The notes below the pieces were generated by a model. That model searched no databases. It saw only the letters and a list, made by a program, of their open reading frames with translations, and had not been told where the DNA came from. DNA of 64,000 bases, from contig QANZ01005454.1 in the NCBI GenBank assembly GCA_003254925.1, positions 159,199 through 223,198 of the forward strand, given 5' to 3'. A program made the translations under genes and the position numbers. The DNA comes from Chamaecrista fasciculata. Lineage: Eukaryota > Streptophyta > Magnoliopsida > Fabales > Fabaceae. This document shows positions 63,522-64,000 of the stretch, piece by piece. How positions within the stretch are numbered: the stretch's first letter is position 1; every line of letters begins with the position of its first letter.

Positions 63522-64000
63522 AACCTGTTTGGGAGAACAATAAACCTAATTCAATCCAATCCAATCCAATCCAAATAGATTGGATGAGATTATTTTTTAA
63601 TTGGATGAGATGAGATGATGTATTGGTGTTTGGGTGATTTTATTGAGAATAATGTTAAATAGGGTGTGAAATTATATAAAAGGGGTTGTAATGATTGTGG
63701 TTGGTAGAAAAAAGTAGATGAATTTTTGTGATTTGTATAGGGGTAGAAATGGTAGGAAATAATGAGATGAGATGAGATGAGATTGGATTGGATGAGATGA
63801 TAGGTGTTTGGTTGTTTTTTTATTGAAATGAGATTGAGATGAGATGATATTGGGAAGTGTGATATGGTATTGGAAATTGTGAGGATGAGAAAATTTTGGA
63901 TTGAGGGTTAGGGGTCAATCCAAATCCAAGTGGATGAGATTAGGGGTCAATCCAAATAATATTGGAATTATTTTTAAGAATACAATTTGGTCCATAAATT
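63522..64000 (+). mobile_element. PIF/Harbinger-like element, left part, runs off the window
   Basis: AACCTGTTTGGGAG at the left edge matches the termini of the element at 54723-58345. The interior shares TATTGGTGTTTGGGTGATTT, AATGATTGTGGTTGG, TTGTATAGGGGTAGAAATGG and, at the very end of the window, TACAATTTGGTCCATAAATT, which recurs at about 57126-57150. The right end and the target duplication are outside the window. Confidence 0.75.

Overview
The window is nuclear DNA of a eudicot plant. It is AT-rich, its genes are split by typical GT-AG introns, and the intergenic space is packed with plant transposons. Six protein-coding loci can be supported. Five look intact: UDP-glucose pyrophosphorylase (UGP, 21 exons, minus, 3108-9066), a REVEILLE1-type MYB clock factor (RVE1, 6 exons, plus, 20735-23356), an EXPA13-type expansin (2 exons, plus, 29522-31741), an intronless membrane-anchored PC-esterase-like protein (minus, 34508-35605) and the autophagy protein ATG5 (8 exons, plus, 38445-46022). 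A sixth, a DUF295-type F-box-family locus (24811-26335, minus), is broken. Exon borders were read by hand from splice signals, reading frame and family knowledge. The species was not identified, and no tRNA, rRNA, CRISPR or organellar gene was seen.

Layout: 1-2000 is retrotransposon debris (a solo LTR inside a MITE-like element, then a LINE relic). UGP follows, with a microsatellite leader and a MITE in its upstream region. 9.4-20.1 kb is gene-poor and holds MITEs, a hairpin and a complete miniature LTR element. RVE1 has a leader with several upstream ORFs. 24.0-29.2 kb is a cluster of fold-back Mutator-like elements around the DUF295 pseudogene, ending in a 2.1-kb Pack-MULE-like element about 290 bases upstream of the EXPA13 start codon. 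36.2-37.8 kb holds Copia and LINE fragments. ATG5 carries a second miniature LTR element in intron 5. 46-54.7 kb is gene-poor with a near-perfect CpG-rich palindrome and SINE candidates. 54.7-64 kb is dominated by self-nested PIF/Harbinger-like elements, a second solo LTR, more fold-back MITEs and another LINE relic.

The genes are unrelated housekeeping or regulatory loci and show no operon-like logic. The most unusual theme is structural. At least seven fold-back elements of four sequence types, plus the Pack-MULE-like element, share a terminal grammar ending in TTTGGTNCC. They are built from inverted arrays of short tandem repeats, and most are bounded by 9-10 bp target-site duplications. 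Some carry TGACGTG-type bZIP sites.
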